From: Torymus aiolomorphi | Lineage: Eukaryota; Arthropoda; Insecta; Hymenoptera; Torymidae | NCBI GenBank assembly: GCA_036365515.1 | Contig: CM070874.1 | Location: forward strand, 97,818,442-97,882,441 | Length of the DNA: 64,000 nucleotides | Direction: 5' to 3' | Shown: in pieces, positions 62,833-64,000 of the stretch | Position numbering within the stretch: position 1 is the first letter of the stretch | Layout: each line of letters starts with the position of its first letter | The notes under the pieces: model-generated | Databases searched by the model: none | Seen by the model: the letters and a program-made list of their open reading frames with translations, nothing else | Told to the model about the DNA's origin: nothing | Translations under genes and position numbers: made by a program

Positions 62833-64000
62833 CTAGTTTAGGTAATTAATTGCAATTAATCTCCAAGGTATGGAATTTGACCATGATTTTATATTGCCAC
62901 TACCGACTCCACTTTTATGATAGATTATGCAGCACACATAGGGTTGTGAAAAGAAAGTGCCAAAAGCGGTAATGTCAGGTGATCTTCAATCTTAAAGATA
63001 TTTATAATATACTGGAATATTTATAATGACCGCATCTTTCATTATATTATTATATGCACTAAATTAATATCACACAATTATGCAACCGATGGGCAAAGAC
63101 GATTTTTCAGCTTCTCTAAAAACTGAAAGTTCGGAATATAATATAGTTTTCATAACGTCTCCACTTTTATGGTAGATTATGCAACACACATATGGTAGCG
63201 AGAAGGAGGTGGCAATATTGTACAGGTATTCGTGGGGACGGTAGATAGCGGTAATCTTAGGTGATCTTAAATCTCAAAGATACTTATAATATAATGAAAT
63301 ATTTATAATGACCGCATCTTTCATTGTATTATTCTATACACTAAATTAATATTACACAATTATGCACCCAATGGGCAGAGAAGATTTTTCACCAACTCTA
63401 AAAATTGAAAGTTTGTACCATATTATAGTATTCTAACTATATAACACTAATTTATTCCTTGTACGCAAGTTCATTGATTAGTGGATAATTCTATTGAATA
63501 CGAATAGGTATCATATTTATCTACAAGCAAATTAAAACTACAATATGCACGATCAATTTGGTCGCGAAATGGCGGTGTCGAATTCACTGCCAGAGGAAAT
63601 GAGCTTCTGACATAAGTGTACACGTCCGAGAGAATTATTAGAAAATATTCGCTTTAACTATTTATTTTTGTGTAGAATTTTACTAAATTAGTTGAAAACC
63701 AAATAAATTTCGTTAAAAAATTTGTTCTCTAGTGTAGGTTATTTATTCCAATTATCTCCAAGGTATGGAATTGGACAACGGCTTTATATCGCCTCTACCG
63801 ACTCCACTTTTATGGTAGATTATGCACCACACAAAGGGTTGCGAAAAGGCGGTGCCAAATGCGGTAATGTTAGGTGATCTTCAATCTTAAAGATATTTAT
63901 AACATCCTGGAATATTTATAATGACCACTTCTTTGATTGTATTAGTATATACACATACTTAATATCACACAATTGTGCAACCGATGGGCAAAAGACGATT
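62605..64000 (+). repeat. Higher-order module A, copy 5 (partial, runs off the window)
   Basis: It follows the same monomer order as 22333-23730, including the truncated monomer joined at TTTTCATAACGTCTCC. A Tc1 copy would be predicted at about 66520, beyond the window. Confidence 0.85.

Overview
This window looks like nuclear DNA from an insect, most plausibly a hymenopteran such as an ant or wasp; that assignment is an inference from overall texture. The evidence is an AT-rich, intron-bearing background that abruptly meets a GC-rich, insect-style Ty3/gypsy element, a Tc1-type DD34E transposon, a decayed fragment of a eukaryotic RNA polymerase III subunit, and very long satellite arrays. I see no intact host gene. 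The window is almost entirely repeats and mobile elements, as expected of pericentromeric or other heterochromatin.

Layout. (1) 1-6096: the 5' part of a minus-strand Ty3/gypsy LTR retrotransposon. It holds an open protease (Pro) frame running off the left edge, a Gag broken by stops and frameshifts, a leader, and a probable ~2 kb LTR carrying degenerate CT-rich tandem repeats. (2) 6097-7130: low-GC sequence with one possible exon. (3) 7131-8428: four related ~230-bp units in alternating orientation, separated by long (TA)n runs, forming a ~520-bp palindrome. (4) 8430-64000: a higher-order satellite array. Its basic monomer is about 600-640 bp. Two larger modules are built from it. Module A (~5.92 kb) holds monomers plus a complete Tc1 element. 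Module B (5692 bp) holds monomers plus a non-monomeric trio: a ~410-bp spacer, a 31-bp minisatellite and a ~540-bp conserved block. Each module starts with the same 228-bp tRNA-like element. The order across the window is partial B - A(short) - B - A - A - B - A - B(interrupted) - A(partial).

(5) 49086-60835: an 11.75-kb segment sits inside the last B module with a 2-bp TA duplication. Its first 8161 bp (49086-57246) are one giant near-perfect palindrome: two 3883-bp arms around a 395-bp loop, with smaller hairpins nested inside the arms and the loop. The rest (57247-60835) holds ~220-bp AT-rich tandem repeats and a tandemly duplicated, frameshifted fragment of the RNA polymerase III second-largest subunit (RPC2/POLR3B-like).

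How the parts relate. The Tc1 copies and tRNA-like elements lie at identical positions in successive modules, so they were multiplied by unequal exchange or segmental duplication of the satellite rather than by transposing again. Later events are visible on top: a CACTA-like miniature element in one tRNA-like copy, a ~2.7-kb deletion in the first A, a one-monomer (634 bp) deletion in the last B, and the palindromic insertion.
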